Numbered from the stretch's first letter, positions 1-6,479 are shown. The stretch is DNA of 7,804 nt from Phycisphaerae bacterium (GCA_002683195.1 NYSW01000117.1:2943-10746), one strand, 5' to 3'. Program-made: numbers and translations. The notes: generated by a model not told the origin, from the letters alone.

Positions 1-564
1 CCCGGGTTCTCGCCCATGGTGGGCGGAGGCCCGACCGCGCTCTTCGATCCGATCGCGAACGAGGGGGCGGGAGGCGTCAGTCCCATCACCGTGCAGGCGA
101 ACACCGACCTGATCGGCGATCTCATGACGATCGACATCACCTGGTCGACCTCCAACGGAAGCCAGATCTTCTCGAACGTCAACCCGGCCTTCTTCATCCT
201 TCCCGACGGCGCCAACGCAACCCACATCGTTCTCGACACCGGGAATTACTTCGGAGCCGGGGGGGCCGTGTTCCCCCGAGACGGCATCGACATCGGCTCG
301 GCATGGAGCTTCGTCTCGGGCACGGTCACCGCACAGCTCCCCGACGAGACCGACGTGGATCCGCTGCAGTGGTTCGGCGACAGCTTCCTCCCCCCCGACA
401 TCACCGACATCTACCACGCGGGGTTCATCCCGATCCAGTACGGCTTCCACGACATCTGGGATGCGACCAGCATCGAGTACTCGATCACGGTCCAGATACC
501 CGCTCCCGGAGCCGCCGCGCTGCTCTGTCTCGTCGGCCTCGGCTCCCGCCGCCGACGAGATTGA
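1..564 (+). CDS. Exported/surface protein with PEP-CTERM-like C-terminal sorting tag (5' partial)
   Basis: The frame is open from base 1 to the TGA at 562-564, giving 187 visible residues. The ATG at 16 is probably internal, because no signal peptide follows it and the frame stays open upstream. The last 22 residues have the layout of a PEP-CTERM-type sorting signal: IPAPG, a short hydrophobic stretch (AAALLCLVGLG), then SRRRRD. Planctomycetes of the Phycisphaerae type often carry this Pro-Ala-Pro variant of the Pro-Glu-Pro motif. In that family the tag is handled by an exosortase-like membrane protease after Sec export, and the protein ends up on the surface or in the extracellular matrix. 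The body is rich in Asp, Gly, Thr and aromatic residues with beta-type patterning, as in secreted beta-sandwich proteins, but I recognise no specific domain. A strong hairpin follows 19 bases after the stop. The export and sorting role is fairly secure; the molecular function is unknown. Confidence 0.8.
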   Translation, partial: PGFSPMVGGGPTALFDPIANEGAGGVSPITVQANTDLIGDLMTIDITWSTSNGSQIFSNVNPAFFILPDGANATHIVLDTGNYFGAGGAVFPRDGIDIGSAWSFVSGTVTAQLPDETDVDPLQWFGDSFLPPDITDIYHAGFIPIQYGFHDIWDATSIEYSITVQIPAPGAAALLCLVGLGSRRRRD

Positions 565-583
565 GCCCACCAGACACCTCGAT

Positions 584-615
584 CACGACGCCCGGACCTC
601 GGTTCGGGCGTCGTG
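584..615 (+). terminator. Hairpin terminator after the PEP-CTERM-like gene
   Basis: A perfect 11-bp inverted repeat (CACGACGCCCG at 584-594, CGGGCGTCGTG at 605-615) can extend inward by a G-U and an A-U pair, leaving a six-base loop. It begins 19 bases after the stop codon. The following bases (CCTTCGAATC) are not a clean U-tract, so this may be a non-canonical terminator or an mRNA 3'-end stabiliser. Confidence 0.65.
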
Positions 616-690
616 CCTTCGAATCGACGCCCGCTGCTCCCGACCGGTGACGTCGAGTCCCAGATGACTCGACCAGATGGAGAGCTGGTG

Positions 691-726
691 TTCGAACGTT
701 GCCAACGCGAATGTCGGGCGTTCGAA
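691..726. repeat. 8-bp perfect inverted repeat, TTCGAACG / CGTTCGAA
   Basis: TTCGAACG at 691-698 is the exact reverse complement of CGTTCGAA at 719-726, with 20 bases between the arms. Each arm also contains the palindrome TTCGAA. It could be a pair of operator half-sites or a weak RNA stem. It lies about 150 bases upstream of the gene at 877. The dyad is directly visible; any function is unproven. Confidence 0.45.
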
Positions 727-876
727 TCGCCTCACCCGCTTTCAAAAGAGGAAACCCGGTCGCGAATCCGTGATGGGGATTCTCCGGTGATGAGTGACGC
801 ACTGATAAACTGAAAACGTCGATAGGGAATCGCTTTCCAGCGACTTTGCCAGACGCTTCATTGCCGGATCAAGTCC

Positions 877-1155
877 ATGCGCCACGTGAAAAACATCGTT
901 GCCATCTTTCTGGCCTGTACGACGTCCACGTCCGTCCTTGCTCAATCGCAAGGCGGGACGAGCGATGATCCTGCCTCCGCGATCACCGACGCGACCAGAA
1001 GACTCCTTGACCTCTGCCAGAACCCGGACGCGTCTCCAGAAGAGGTCGGCGCGGCGATTCGTGACGGCGCCGATCCCAAGGCGGTGATCGAGGTGCCGAC
1101 GAGGATACCGATCCTGGGCAATCGTGAACGAATGGTTCGACCAACGGCGCAGTGA
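877..1155 (+). CDS. Short exported protein, likely N-terminal stub of an ankyrin-repeat protein
   Basis: The 92-residue product begins with a convincing Sec signal peptide: basic start (MRHVK), hydrophobic core to about residue 18, and a probable signal peptidase I site after SVLA (residue 22). Residues 43-70 (LLDLCQNPDASPEEV, then AAIRDGADPKAV) match the pattern of an ankyrin first helix pair followed by the GADP turn; exported ankyrin proteins often open with 'LL-x-C-x-N-P-x-A-x-x-E-E-V'. No second repeat follows: the frame becomes basic and polar and stops at 1153-1155, only 27 bases from the stop of the convergent kinase. Normal ankyrin proteins have at least three or four repeats, so this may be a truncated relic cut off at the kinase junction, or a genuine short secreted protein. 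The ATG has no clear Shine-Dalgarno site; GGATC lies about seven bases upstream. The ankyrin reading is an inference from one partial repeat. Confidence 0.5.
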   Translation: MRHVKNIVAIFLACTTSTSVLAQSQGGTSDDPASAITDATRRLLDLCQNPDASPEEVGAAIRDGADPKAVIEVPTRIPILGNRERMVRPTAQ

Positions 1156-1160
1156 AACCC

Positions 1161-1180
1161 CGACGGATGCCCACCCGTCG
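1161..1180. terminator. Possible bidirectional hairpin between convergent genes
   Basis: CGACGG (1161-1166) and CCGTCG (1175-1180) form a 6-bp stem with an eight-base loop, filling the 27-base gap between the stop codons of the short exported protein and the kinase. On the minus strand GGGTTTC follows, a weak U-rich run. The position is right for a shared terminator, but the stem is short. Confidence 0.35.
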
Positions 1181-1182
1181 AA

Positions 1183-4119
1183 TCACTCGACCCCGGAATC
1201 CGATTCCTGCCACCAGTGTTCCACCAGCTCGACATGGCCGGCTGCGGCGTCGTTGTCGCCGATCACGATGGTGTGCGTACCACCCCCAGTGTCCATCGAG
1301 AGGAAGATCGTGCCTTCCGGATGCACCAGTGACCAGGGACGTTCGGTGCCGGCCACCAGGGCACCATCGGCATCGCGTTTGATCGGGATGTAACGCGCGG
1401 AGTCGAGATCCTCCCAGTAGACGATTCCGAGCGAGCCGTCGTCACCGGTGATCCACTGCTTCTCATACATCGGCTCCGAGCCGATCGCCAGCGTTTCGCC
1501 GGTGCTCGGGTCGAAGACGAACCCCTTCGGCTGGGTGCTGCCGAACGCAGTCATGAACCGCTGGAACGACAGCAGACCCCCATCCGGGGACCACATCCCG
1601 AGCACGGCGCCTTCCTCCGGGGCATGAGCGACTTCGATCTCCCCGGTACGCAGATCGATGTGGACCAGCTGCATCCGGTTGGCCCCCGTGCGTTCGTCGG
1701 AAACGCTCCGGTGCCCGACCAGTCGCGTGCCGTCCGGATGGAACGATGTCGCGAAGATCGAACCGTTCTCGCGGAACGACCAGATCCTCGTCGGCGTGGA
1801 GTTGCCACGGAACGGAGCGATCTCCAGCACGGTGTCCGGACCATTCGGAGTGGGAATCCGGCGGGAAACGAGGAGCTGCTCACCGTCATGACTCAGGAAG
1901 AAGTAGGAGATGCCGCCCTCCGGAGGTGCGGCCAGGATCCTGGTCAACCGGGGTGGATCGAACGTACCGCCCCAGAGCTCCATTCTTCCGTCGGGCAGTC
2001 GACGGGAAATGCAGAGACGGGAACCGTCGCCGGAGACGCTGAGGAATTCGCCGTACGCCGCCGATTCGAAGGCACTGGGGCGATTCCGATCGGTGGTGTT
2101 GCTGAAGATGCGCCGCTGCTGCCCAAGGGAACCGCCAGGCAACACGTGAAGCGTTCCCTCATCGGTCAGTTCGAATTCGGCATGGGCGTTGAACTGGGCC
2201 CGCAAGCCGTCGAGCACCGGTTCCCCCGCATCAAGAAGCCGGGATCCGTCCGCGGCAAGCCGGGCACGATGCAACGCATCCTCCCGGGTGTACAGAAGCG
2301 TGCCATCGATCAAGCGACCGTCCCCCGCGTCCCTGACCAGGAAATCGACTTTTCCGGTGGTGGTCGAGATGGCCGCGAGCCCGAACACCACGTCGCCATC
2401 CTCCTCGATGACGATGGCCGCGAGCACGCGATCCTCATCGAAACGATCGATCAGCCCGGCGAATCGACTTCCGGATTCCATCGACCCGATGGGCACGGAC
2501 TCGAAGACGTCGCCGGTCCCCGCGTCGAGGAAGCTCAGTACCGCATTGCCGTCCTCGTCCTGCCTCGCGACCAACAGACGATCCGCATCGAACCACACCA
2601 CGCCCTGGACCGCGGGGGAGATCGCTGCGGCGGTGTTGCCCTGGATGACACCCGGAACGGAACCGAGCGGAACGGGCTCGACCCCTGAATCGACCTTGCC
2701 CCGCTGCAGTTTCGACCCGTCGATGATCACGTATTTGCCACCGTCCGGCGAGATCGCGAAGCCCGAACGGCCGCTCAGGTCGGCAAGCACCTCGAATCGA
2801 TCCGACCCACGATCGCGGACGCAGAGCTTCCGGCGGGTCTTCATGTTCTGGGGATCCCAGGCGAATTCACTACCGACGTAGATGTCCATCGCGCTGAAGA
2901 CACGCGAGCCGTCCCGGGAGACCTTGAGGTTGGAAGGCGACATGCCCTCGTTCACCATCAATTCGAGCCGCCGGGGCGTCTCGGGCTCGGACGGCGTTTC
3001 AACGGGCGAAGTCCCCAGTCGGGTCCCCGTCACGAACGCCGCGATCACGAGGAGGAACGCCGCAGCGGTCGCGATCAGCCGGCCACGCCCGCGTTGCGCC
3101 GCGACCGGCGCGCCGTCCTCCGGACCGGTCGGAAGCTCGGCGAGTTCCAATCGGGCGTCTCCAAGATCGCAGAGCCTCGAATCACGGTCCTTCGCGAGAC
3201 AGCGACGGAGCAGCAGCCGCAACCGGGGATGGATGTGCGCCGGAAGCGACGCCCAGTCCGGTTCCTTGTGCAGGGTCATCCCGACGCCGTCGGCGACGGT
3301 CTCCGCGGGAAAGGGCGGCCCGCCGGCGAGCATCTCGAAGAGGAGTGAACCGAACGAGAAGATGTCGGTGCGTCGATCGACGGGACGTCCTCTGATCTGT
3401 TCGGGAGACGCGTACCCGATGGTCCCCATCATGAGGCCCGGAGAAGTCACACCCGCACTCGGCATCGTGGAGCCCTTCGAGCCTTGCGAGCCACGGCTGC
3501 CCCAGACGTCGCCGAGATCCGTCGCGGTGACGTCTCGGTTGGATTCAGGAGGTGGCGTGGGGGCGGGCGCAGATGGGGGCATGGTGCTCTCCGCCGTTCG
3601 GGAGCCGGCGTTGGAACCGGCCTCGGGCTCCACCGGGGTCTCGTCCAGCACCGCCTTGGCAAGCCCGAAGTCGAGCACCTTCACATGGCCTTCCGCATCA
3701 AGCTTCACGTTCGCAGGCTTGAGATCCCGATGGATGACCCCCTTGCCGTGCGCGTATGCCATCGCCCCCGCGATCTCCATTCCGATCCGGGCGACCTCCT
3801 CGACCGGCATCGGCCCACGACTCGTCAGATCGGCGAGGGTCTCCCCCTGTACGTACTGCATCACCACGAACGCCTGATCGTCCATCTCGACGAGTTCGTA
3901 GATCGAGGCGATGTTCGGGTGATCGAGGACCGCGAGCAGTTTCGCTTCGCGCTGGAACCTCGCCATTCGGTCGGGATTGACCGCAAAAAGCTCCGGCAGC
4001 ACCTTGATCGCGACATCGCGATCGAGCGCCTCGTCCCGGGCGTGGTAGACCACGCCCATGCCGCCCCGACCGGCCTCGCCGATGATCACATATCCCTTGA
4101 TTCTGCTGCCCGGTTCCAT
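1183..4119 (-). CDS. Transmembrane Hanks-type Ser/Thr protein kinase with C-terminal PD40/TolB-like beta-propeller
   Basis: The 978-residue product has an intact kinase domain at about residues 9-330: Gly-rich loop GRGGMGVVY (17-25), VAIK lysine K39, helix-C Glu E58, catalytic loop HRDLKPAN (130-137, D132), DFG (150-152), GTIGYASPE (232-240), D252 of TDIFSFG, and the subdomain XI Arg in RCLAKDRDSR. These residues predict active phosphotransfer to Ser/Thr. The stretch between DFG and SPE is about 85 residues, well above the usual 25-35, because of a Pro/Ser/Gly-rich insertion (about 158-228). One membrane helix (about 348-368) follows, then ~610 residues outside the cytoplasm with recurring PDG/GDG blade motifs (ISPDGG, SGDGSR, SHDGEQ, HPDGTR, SPDGG), typical of a WD40-like PD40 propeller. 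The likely role is a sensor kinase with an external propeller; its ligand and substrates are unknown. AGAGGAG lies 11 bases before the ATG. It appears monocistronic. Confidence 0.93.
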   Translation of the reverse strand: MEPGSRIKGYVIIGEAGRGGMGVVYHARDEALDRDVAIKVLPELFAVNPDRMARFQREAKLLAVLDHPNIASIYELVEMDDQAFVVMQYVQGETLADLTSRGPMPVEEVARIGMEIAGAMAYAHGKGVIHRDLKPANVKLDAEGHVKVLDFGLAKAVLDETPVEPEAGSNAGSRTAESTMPPSAPAPTPPPESNRDVTATDLGDVWGSRGSQGSKGSTMPSAGVTSPGLMMGTIGYASPEQIRGRPVDRRTDIFSFGSLLFEMLAGGPPFPAETVADGVGMTLHKEPDWASLPAHIHPRLRLLLRRCLAKDRDSRLCDLGDARLELAELPTGPEDGAPVAAQRGRGRLIATAAAFLLVIAAFVTGTRLGTSPVETPSEPETPRRLELMVNEGMSPSNLKVSRDGSRVFSAMDIYVGSEFAWDPQNMKTRRKLCVRDRGSDRFEVLADLSGRSGFAISPDGGKYVIIDGSKLQRGKVDSGVEPVPLGSVPGVIQGNTAAAISPAVQGVVWFDADRLLVARQDEDGNAVLSFLDAGTGDVFESVPIGSMESGSRFAGLIDRFDEDRVLAAIVIEEDGDVVFGLAAISTTTGKVDFLVRDAGDGRLIDGTLLYTREDALHRARLAADGSRLLDAGEPVLDGLRAQFNAHAEFELTDEGTLHVLPGGSLGQQRRIFSNTTDRNRPSAFESAAYGEFLSVSGDGSRLCISRRLPDGRMELWGGTFDPPRLTRILAAPPEGGISYFFLSHDGEQLLVSRRIPTPNGPDTVLEIAPFRGNSTPTRIWSFRENGSIFATSFHPDGTRLVGHRSVSDERTGANRMQLVHIDLRTGEIEVAHAPEEGAVLGMWSPDGGLLSFQRFMTAFGSTQPKGFVFDPSTGETLAIGSEPMYEKQWITGDDGSLGIVYWEDLDSARYIPIKRDADGALVAGTERPWSLVHPEGTIFLSMDTGGGTHTIVIGDNDAAAGHVELVEHWWQESDSGVE
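3469..3501 (-). repeat. In-frame 9-base tandem repeat coding for Gly-Ser-x units in the kinase activation segment
   Basis: Kinase residues 207-217 read GSRGSQGSKGS, four Gly-Ser pairs spaced by Arg, Gln and Lys. The DNA repeats with a period of nine bases (CTTCGAGCC, TTGCGAGCC, ACGGCTGCC on the plus strand). Such a unit can gain or lose copies without shifting frame, so it may vary in length between strains. Confidence 0.55.
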
Positions 4120-4130
4120 CGTCGATCAAT

Positions 4131-4137
4131 CTCCTCT
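4131..4137 (-). promoter_or_regulatory. Ribosome binding site supporting the kinase start
   Basis: AGAGGAG on the minus strand lies 11 bases before the ATG at 4117-4119. The spacing is slightly long, but no nearer start fits the frame, and the kinase Gly-rich loop begins at residue 17, as usual for this family. Confidence 0.6.
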
Positions 4138-4366
4138 GGAGCGAATGACCATGAAACTACCAAATCACCCGTACTTCAGAGATCGCCCACTGCGCACGCT
4201 CCGTCGCTGAAACCCCAGGACCTCGGGATACGTCCGGGGAGGCTGGATTCCCCGTCTTCCGAACCAACCGAGGGGCCGAACCGACTCGCGTGACGCCCGG
4301 CATCGCCGCGGCCGCATCTTCCCGTTGGAATCCGTGCGTCAGAACGATTCGCCACCTCGGACATAA

Positions 4367-4394
4367 ATCGCCCTCGGCCGATGCCGAGGGCGGT
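4367..4394 (-). terminator. Intrinsic terminator of the CMD-family gene
   Basis: GCCCTCGGC-type arms form a 10-bp perfect stem (4369-4378 with 4383-4392) around a four-base loop, extendable by a G-U and an A-U pair. Read on the minus strand the stem is followed by GATTTATG, a short U-rich run. It starts 37 bases after the stop of the gene at 4430, which makes that gene monocistronic and separates it from the kinase. Confidence 0.75.
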
Positions 4395-4429
4395 GTTCAT
4401 TGATCGATTCGCAGATTCGGTCCTTGGCC

Positions 4430-4861
4430 TCAGCCGCCGGTCATCTGCTTGATCTGCGCCTCGAGGAGCTCCTCCGAGTACTCGTGGCCATAGAGCATGG
4501 TGCTGCGGAACTGGAGGTCGGCCGCCAGCAGGAGTGCGGTCCGGATCTCCTCTTCCGTCGCACCCGCCGCCCGGGCGAGACGGTTCTGGGCCATCACGCA
4601 GTATTCGCATTTGATCGCGGCGGAGGTGGCGATCGCCATGAGCCGGGCGTTCTTGGCACCGAGAACACCGTCTGCGCCGTACAGCTCCTGATTGATGCCG
4701 GCATCGAAGTGGCGCATCGTCTCCTTCGACCCCTCGGAATACAGGGGACCGAAGATCGGATTCTCAGGCGGGTCTGCGGCCTGCTCTTCGCCGGCGACCG
4801 GCACGGCGTTGAGGGCGGCGAGCGGAAGGGCGAGGAACGCGGCGGCGATGACGGCTTTCAT
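4430..4861 (-). CDS. Exported carboxymuconolactone decarboxylase (CMD)/AhpD-like protein with altered active site
   Basis: I chose the ATG at 4859-4861 (143 residues) over an upstream start at 4912 because GGAG (4871-4874) lies nine bases before it and a signal peptide follows directly: MK, then a long Ala/Leu core to about residue 20. The cleavage site is uncertain (after ALNA or PVAG). The mature part is one CMD/AhpD helical domain: FGPLYSEG, then DGVLGAKNARLMAIATSAAI and KCEYCVMAQ, then ARAAGATEEEIRTAL. Family members are cytoplasmic decarboxylases or AhpD-type peroxidases that use a CxxC pair. Here C85 and C88 are present, but the His four residues after the second Cys in AhpD is Gln (Q92), and the residue 12 before the first Cys, Glu in AhpD, is Arg (R73). 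A thiol redox role outside the cytoplasm is plausible; classical AhpD peroxidase chemistry is doubtful. It is transcribed alone, divergent from the COG0523 gene. Confidence 0.88.
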   Translation of the reverse strand: MKAVIAAAFLALPLAALNAVPVAGEEQAADPPENPIFGPLYSEGSKETMRHFDAGINQELYGADGVLGAKNARLMAIATSAAIKCEYCVMAQNRLARAAGATEEEIRTALLLAADLQFRSTMLYGHEYSEELLEAQIKQMTGG

Positions 4862-4870
4862 GATTCGGAG

Positions 4871-4874
4871 CTCC
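4871..4874 (-). promoter_or_regulatory. Ribosome binding site deciding the CMD-family start
   Basis: GGAG on the minus strand lies nine bases before the ATG at 4859-4861. It supports the shorter start that places a signal peptide at the N-terminus, rather than the start at 4912, which would put 17 extra residues before it. Confidence 0.65.
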
Positions 4875-5093
4875 AGGAATTTTGAGAAATAGAAGGACAC
4901 GCCCCCGGACACCCGTGGAAGGTACGCCTCACGACTCCAAGTACGCAGACCCTTGAAATCGACCGGTCACACCAATACCGCCATCGCGCCTCCGCTCGAA
5001 TGAACAACCCCTCGACCGTCACCTCGGGCGAAGCGCGAGGCGAATGGCGCCCCCGTGCCGCATGGCCCGATCAGACGCCCGCGCGAGCAGGGC

Positions 5094-5121
5094 TTGACAC
5101 CAATCCAACTATGGCTACTGT
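5094..5121 (+). promoter_or_regulatory. Sigma70-type promoter for the COG0523 gene
   Basis: A perfect -35 box TTGACA (5094-5099) is followed after 16 bases by TACTGT (5116-5121), which keeps the key T, A and final T of the -10 consensus. Transcription would start near 5128, leaving a leader of about 120 bases before the ATG at 5250. The local sequence is AT-richer than its surroundings. Confidence 0.6.
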
Positions 5122-5137
5122 TGGCATCTGATTGCCA
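5122..5137. promoter_or_regulatory. Candidate operator dyad TGGCA-N6-TGCCA at the COG0523 promoter
   Basis: TGGCA (5122-5126) and TGCCA (5133-5137) are exact inverted repeats with a six-base spacer, directly after the -10 box and spanning the predicted transcription start. A further TGGC lies ten bases upstream at 5112-5115, inside the promoter spacer, one helical turn away. ATGGC (5111-5115) also pairs with GCCAT (5134-5138). The placement suits a repressor. It does not resemble the AT-rich Zur boxes known from Gram-negative or Gram-positive model species. Confidence 0.4.
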
Positions 5138-5249
5138 TTAGCGGCCGGCACGAGTGCTTCGCTTTGCATGCGAAGCCACGCACAGCCACCAGCCGGAGTC
5201 GGCCTGTCCGTCGCCCAACGCCACGATCACCATCACGGAACACGCTCGA

Positions 5250-6479
5250 ATGTCACCCGAATCGAAACGCCATCTCCCCGTCACCGTGCTTTCCGGATTC
5301 CTCGGCGCCGGCAAGACGACGCTGCTCAATCACGTCCTGAACAATCGGGAAGGGCTCCGGGTCGCGGTCATCGTCAACGACATGTCCGAAGTGAACATCG
5401 ACGCCTCGCTGGTGCGTGACGGTGGAGCCGAGCTCTCGCGGACCGACGAACGAATGATCGAGATGACCAACGGATGCATCTGCTGCACCCTTCGCGAGGA
5501 TCTCATGATCGAGGTCGACCGGCTGGCGGCCGAGGGCCGATTCGACCATCTGCTGATCGAATCGACCGGCATCGGCGAACCCATGCCGGTCGCCGCGACC
5601 TTCTCCTTCCGGGGCGAAGACGGACGAAGCCTGAACGACGTCGCCGCGATCGACACGATGGTGACCGTGGTGGACGCCGCGAACTTCCTCCACGACTTCG
5701 ACAGCAAGCAGAACCTGAACGACCGCCGGCTCGGCGTGAGCGACGAAGACGAACGGACGATCGTCGATCTCCTGACGGACCAGATCGAATTCGCCAACGT
5801 GATCGTCATCAACAAGTGCGACCTCGTCCCGGAGACGGAGGCCGAACGACTCGAAGGCATCCTCCACCACCTGAATCCCGATGCCCGCACGCTGCGGGTC
5901 TCGCGCGGACGGGTCGATCTCGCCGCGGTCGTCGGTACCGGCCTGTACGACGAGGGGGCCGCAAGCCAGATGCCGGGGTGGGCCAGGGAACTCGAAGGCA
6001 ACCACGCCCCCGAGACCGAGGAGTACGGGATCGGCAGTTTCGTCTATCGGCGACGCAGACCGTTCCACCCACAACGTCTGGTCGCGGCGATCAGCACCGG
6101 CATGGAAGGCGTCGTCCGGTCCAAGGGCTACCTCTGGATCGCGAGTCGGCCTCGCCACTGCGGCATCTGGGCGCAAGCCGGTGCATCCCTGCAGATCGAT
6201 TCCGGCGGCCTCTGGTTCGCCGCCGTCGATCGGGCGCACTGGCCCGATGATCCGACGACGCGCGACTGGGTCGACGGCAACTGGGACGCCGAAGTCGGGG
6301 ACTGCCGACAGGAGATCGTGTTCATCGGCGTGGCGATGGACCGGCAGGGCATCGAAGCGATGCTGGATGCCGCGTTGGTCACGGACGAGGAGATGCAAGC
6401 CGGGCCCGAAAACTGGCTCGAATTCGAAGACCCCCTGCCGTCCTGGGAGATCGCACATCCCGAGGGGGCGACCGGCTGA
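5250..6479 (+). CDS. COG0523/CobW-family GTPase, ZigA/YciC-type putative zinc metallochaperone
   Basis: The 409-residue product is a G3E-family GTPase. Visible motifs are Walker A GFLGAGKT (16-23), switch region NDMSEVNID (43-51), the metal-binding CxCC motif (C76, C78, C79 in NGCICC), ESTGIGEP (104-111), and the guanine-specificity motif NKCD (188-191). The C-terminal half has the signature of the ZigA/YciC branch: [37 protein letters not shown], a Trp-rich stretch, and [10 protein letters not shown]. Members bind zinc and hydrolyse GTP to hand metal to client proteins, usually under zinc limitation; other COG0523 branches serve cobalt or nitrile hydratase. I chose the ATG at 5250 because the preceding 32 in-frame residues (from GTG 5154) are unlike the family and homologues start just before the Walker A strand; GGAA lies nine bases upstream. 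No His-rich metal loop is present. It has its own promoter with a possible operator. Zinc as the metal is inferred from the branch. Confidence 0.92.
   Translation: MSPESKRHLPVTVLSGFLGAGKTTLLNHVLNNREGLRVAVIVNDMSEVNIDASLVRDGGAELSRTDERMIEMTNGCICCTLREDLMIEVDRLAAEGRFDHLLIESTGIGEPMPVAATFSFRGEDGRSLNDVAAIDTMVTVVDAANFLHDFDSKQNLNDRRLGVSDEDERTIVDLLTDQIEFANVIVINKCDLVPETEAERLEGILHHLNPDARTLRVSRGRVDLAAVVGTGLYDEGAASQMPGWARELEGNHAPETEEYGIGSFVYRRRRPFHPQRLVAAISTGMEGVVRSKGYLWIASRPRHCGIWAQAGASLQIDSGGLWFAAVDRAHWPDDPTTRDWVDGNWDAEVGDCRQEIVFIGVAMDRQGIEAMLDAALVTDEEMQAGPENWLEFEDPLPSWEIAHPEGATG

Larger units (their letters stand above)
565..876. other. Intergenic region without a convincing gene
   Basis: This 312-base gap holds the hairpin at 584-615 and an inverted repeat at 691-726. 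Open frames that cross it on either strand show no domain, start or codon pattern that looks real. The stretch 716-732 resembles a tRNA T-arm but has no matching acceptor or anticodon stem. The last ~100 bases are relatively AT-richer (around 797-835) and presumably contain the promoter of the gene at 877, but no -35/-10 pair stands out. Confidence 0.6.
4120..4429. other. Intergenic region between the kinase and the CMD-family gene
   Basis: This 310-base gap contains the kinase ribosome binding site (4131-4137), the terminator of the upstream CMD gene (4367-4394) and, by inference, the kinase promoter. I see no strong -35/-10 pair. A 62-codon minus-strand frame (ATG at 4362-4364, stop at 4176) begins just past the terminator, but it has mixed third-base composition, no ribosome binding site and no recognisable features, so I do not call it a gene. 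Confidence 0.55.
4862..5249. other. Divergent intergenic/regulatory region between CMD-family and COG0523 genes
   Basis: This 388-base gap lies between two divergent starts. On the plus strand it has a good promoter (5094-5121) overlapped by a dyad (5122-5137). An 8-bp palindrome GACCGGTC sits at 4961-4968, on the CMD side, where a regulator could bind. No clear promoter for the CMD gene stands out. The COG0523 frame is open back to a GTG at 5154, so part of 5154-5249 could be coding if translation starts upstream. Confidence 0.55.

Noticed and set aside
660..745. tRNA-like stretch: 716-732 reads as a T-arm (GGGCG-TTCGAAT-CGCCT) and the reverse frame resembles peptides mistranslated from tRNAs (GEAIRTPDIRVGNV).
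   Set aside because: No 5' partner (GCGGGTG) exists for the would-be acceptor strand, the anticodon stem is mostly wobble or mismatched, U33 is missing, and no CCA follows.
1624..2688. Long plus-strand open frame of 354 codons antisense to the kinase.
   Set aside because: It lies wholly opposite a well-supported coding frame in GC-rich DNA, where antisense frames stay open by codon bias; the product has no domain and a random-looking composition.
4176..4364. A 62-codon minus-strand frame just after the CMD terminator.
   Set aside because: Mixed third-base composition, no ribosome binding site, start codon embedded in the terminator tail, and no recognisable feature in the product.
5154..5249. 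Longer COG0523 start at GTG 5154, adding 32 residues.
   Set aside because: The extension does not resemble the family, which starts shortly before Walker A, and the ATG at 5250 has an acceptable upstream GGAA.
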